From assembly GCF_028200735.1 (NCBI RefSeq), contig NZ_JAQKPV010000002.1, positions 62,001 through 126,000 of the forward strand: DNA of 64,000 nt, given 5' to 3'. The notes beneath the pieces were generated by a model. It did no database searches. It worked only from the letters and a program-made list of their open reading frames with translations, and was not told the origin of the DNA. Shown here piece after piece: positions 62,758-64,000 of the stretch (positions within the stretch are counted from its first letter, which is position 1; each line of letters opens with the position of its first letter). The DNA comes from Streptomyces sp. ACA25. Lineage in GTDB: Bacteria; Actinomycetota; Actinomycetes; Streptomycetales; Streptomycetaceae. A program made the position numbers and the translations under genes.

Positions 62758-62955
62758 CCGGATGTCAGCGTCCGGGCGGCGACGCGGGTTCCGGCCGGGA
62801 GACGCCTCCGTGCGTGCGCGGCGCCCGGCTACGATCGGGCCGTGGACCCGGTCGGCAGGAGAAGCATCACCGGCACCCACGGGCACCACGGCACCCGGCC
62901 CCGGGCTCGGCCCGTCACTCCACAGCGAACCGGTCGCCCGAAAGGAGAAGACCCC

Positions 62956-63936
62956 ATGCCCTTCCGCTCGGCGCCTCCGGTGACATGGACGGAGAAGGCC
63001 ATGTCCGATCAGTCGGGACGGCTTGTCGTCGTGACGGGGGCCAACGGTGGCATCGGTTACGCCACCGCCCGCGAGCTCGCCCGCCGGGGCGCGCACGTGG
63101 TCATGGCCTGCCGCAACGCGGAACGCGGCCGGGCCGCACTGGGCCGGCTCAGGGCGGAGGTGCCGGACAGCCGGGCCGAGTTGCGTCCGCTCGACCTCTC
63201 CGTGCCGCAGTCCGTCCGGGAGTTCGCGGATGCCTGGGACCACGACCGGCTCGACGTGCTGATCAACAACGCAGGTGTCGTCATGGTCCCCGAGTCCACG
63301 ACGGTGGCCGGCCACGAGTCGCACTTCGGCACCAACCACCTGGGCACGTTCATGCTCACCGGGCTGCTGCTTCCCCACCTGCTCGCCTCCGGTGACCCGC
63401 GGGTGGTCACGGTGTCCAGCGAGACCCACATCACCACCCGGTTTCCACTGGACAGGATCATCAACGGGGAGAACCGGGGCAGGTACTCGGCCACGGCCGC
63501 CTACGGGATCTCCAAGAAGGCCAACGTGTACTTCGCCATGCATCTGCACCGCCTGGCGGTCACGGCGGGCGTGAGCCTGCGCAGCATGATCGCCATTCCG
63601 GGGATGACCGACACGCACGGGATGGCCCGCCAGAACCGCGAGCGCCGGAACCGGCTGTGGGAAGCCGTCGTGCCCGGGGTCATCAGCATGCTGGCCAAGC
63701 CGGTGATCCAGGGAGCATGGCCCACGCTGTACGCCGCGACCGTTCCCGGTCTGCCCGGCGGGAGTTACATCGCCCCCCGTGGGCCGCTGCAGCAGCGCGG
63801 CGGTCCGGCTCCCCGGAACGGCTTCCGGGCCGTCCGCGACACCCGAACAGCCGCACGGCTCTGGGAGTACTCCGAGAAACTCACCGGGGTCTCCTACGAG
63901 TTCCCGCCCCCCGTCCCACCGGGCACCAGCGCCTGA
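62956..63936 (+). CDS. Short-chain dehydrogenase/reductase
   Basis: A 326-residue SDR of the retinol-dehydrogenase/WWOX-like group. The nucleotide site TGANGGIG is at 27-34, NNAG follows in the LDVLINNAGVVMVPE segment, the catalytic Ser is in VVTVSSETH, and Tyr/Lys in AYGISKKAN. The extended C-terminus (WEAVVPGVISMLAKPVIQGA) is typical of the longer class. The substrate is unknown. ATG 62956 has AAGGAG 8 nt upstream. A hairpin overlaps its stop codon. Confidence 0.9.
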   Translation: MPFRSAPPVTWTEKAMSDQSGRLVVVTGANGGIGYATARELARRGAHVVMACRNAERGRAALGRLRAEVPDSRAELRPLDLSVPQSVREFADAWDHDRLDVLINNAGVVMVPESTTVAGHESHFGTNHLGTFMLTGLLLPHLLASGDPRVVTVSSETHITTRFPLDRIINGENRGRYSATAAYGISKKANVYFAMHLHRLAVTAGVSLRSMIAIPGMTDTHGMARQNRERRNRLWEAVVPGVISMLAKPVIQGAWPTLYAATVPGLPGGSYIAPRGPLQQRGGPAPRNGFRAVRDTRTAARLWEYSEKLTGVSYEFPPPVPPGTSA

Positions 63937-63955
63937 CGCGCGGCGGCGCGTCAGG
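63932..63955 (+). terminator. Hairpin terminator overlapping the SDR stop codon
   Basis: CCTGACGCGC (63932-63941) and GCGCGTCAGG (63946-63955) pair perfectly over 10 bp around GGCG. The TGA of the SDR gene lies within the left arm. No T-tract follows. Confidence 0.65.
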
Positions 63956-64000
63956 TCCCCCGGCAGCGCGTGTCAGCCGTTGGGAACACGCGTGCCACAA

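Overview
The window looks like a chromosomal stretch from Streptomyces or a close relative. It is very GC-rich, uses many GTG and TTG starts, packs genes into operons with 4-nt ATGA or GTGA overlaps, and carries actinomycete families: a PknG-type kinase, a sporulation-type dynamin pair, a LAETG sortase substrate, EttA and many small regulators. No rRNA, phage, insertion sequence or CRISPR array is visible. One tRNA (Arg, TCT) is present.

Layout. 1-4.2 kb: the 5' end of malQ (running off the left edge), a small repeat-bearing acidic protein coupled to it, an HNH nuclease, an MscS channel and two GNAT acetyltransferases. 4.4-14.9 kb: a seven-gene signalling operon with the same core as the mycobacterial GlnX-GlnH-PknG amino-acid sensing system. 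It is extended here by a helical protein, a PP2C phosphatase, a VWA protein and an FHA protein; the kinase, phosphatase and FHA proteins all carry zinc ribbons. 15-16.8 kb: an ABC-2 exporter pair. 16.9-20.6 kb: a decayed zone with a frameshifted AbiEi/DUF559-like gene, a truncated haemoglobin, a doubly frameshifted histidine phosphatase, a frameshifted and cut hydrolase, an inverted helicase fragment, and two large inverted repeats built on a parS-like CACGTG core. 20.6-23.7 kb: a more AT-rich three-gene cassette that resembles type VII secretion substrates. 24-34 kb: a flippase-like membrane protein, a hypothetical protein, a thioesterase, ettA, a thioester-domain surface protein and the dynA/dynB-like pair. 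34-36 kb: the tRNA, a methyltransferase, a YdeI-like protein and a VOC remnant.

36.1-51.6 kb is a nitrate/nitrite respiration island. narGHJI and narK lie on the minus strand, followed by a hemerythrin/DUF2249 protein. Divergent from it is a plus-strand operon: a SufR-like winged-helix regulator with three cysteines, an NnrS-like membrane protein and a 908-residue copper nitrite reductase fused to a membrane domain and an extra cupredoxin. An ECF sigma/anti-sigma pair comes next. The regulator appears to be leaderless, and a perfect 14-bp palindrome sits over its -10 element, start site and start codon. A related sequence lies in the narK-narG gap. Together the genes can take nitrate to nitrite and nitrite to nitric oxide. 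No NO reductase is seen in the window.

51.7-64 kb: cobinamide amidohydrolase, an alpha/beta hydrolase, a TetR remnant, two overlapping tiny genes, a methyltransferase paralogous to the one at 34.4 kb, an ABC exporter, a divergent MocR/AhpD pair, a D-aminoacylase, a thioredoxin-like lipoprotein with its CcdA partner, and a short-chain dehydrogenase.

All calls come from reading the sequence and recalled family knowledge. No database search was run.
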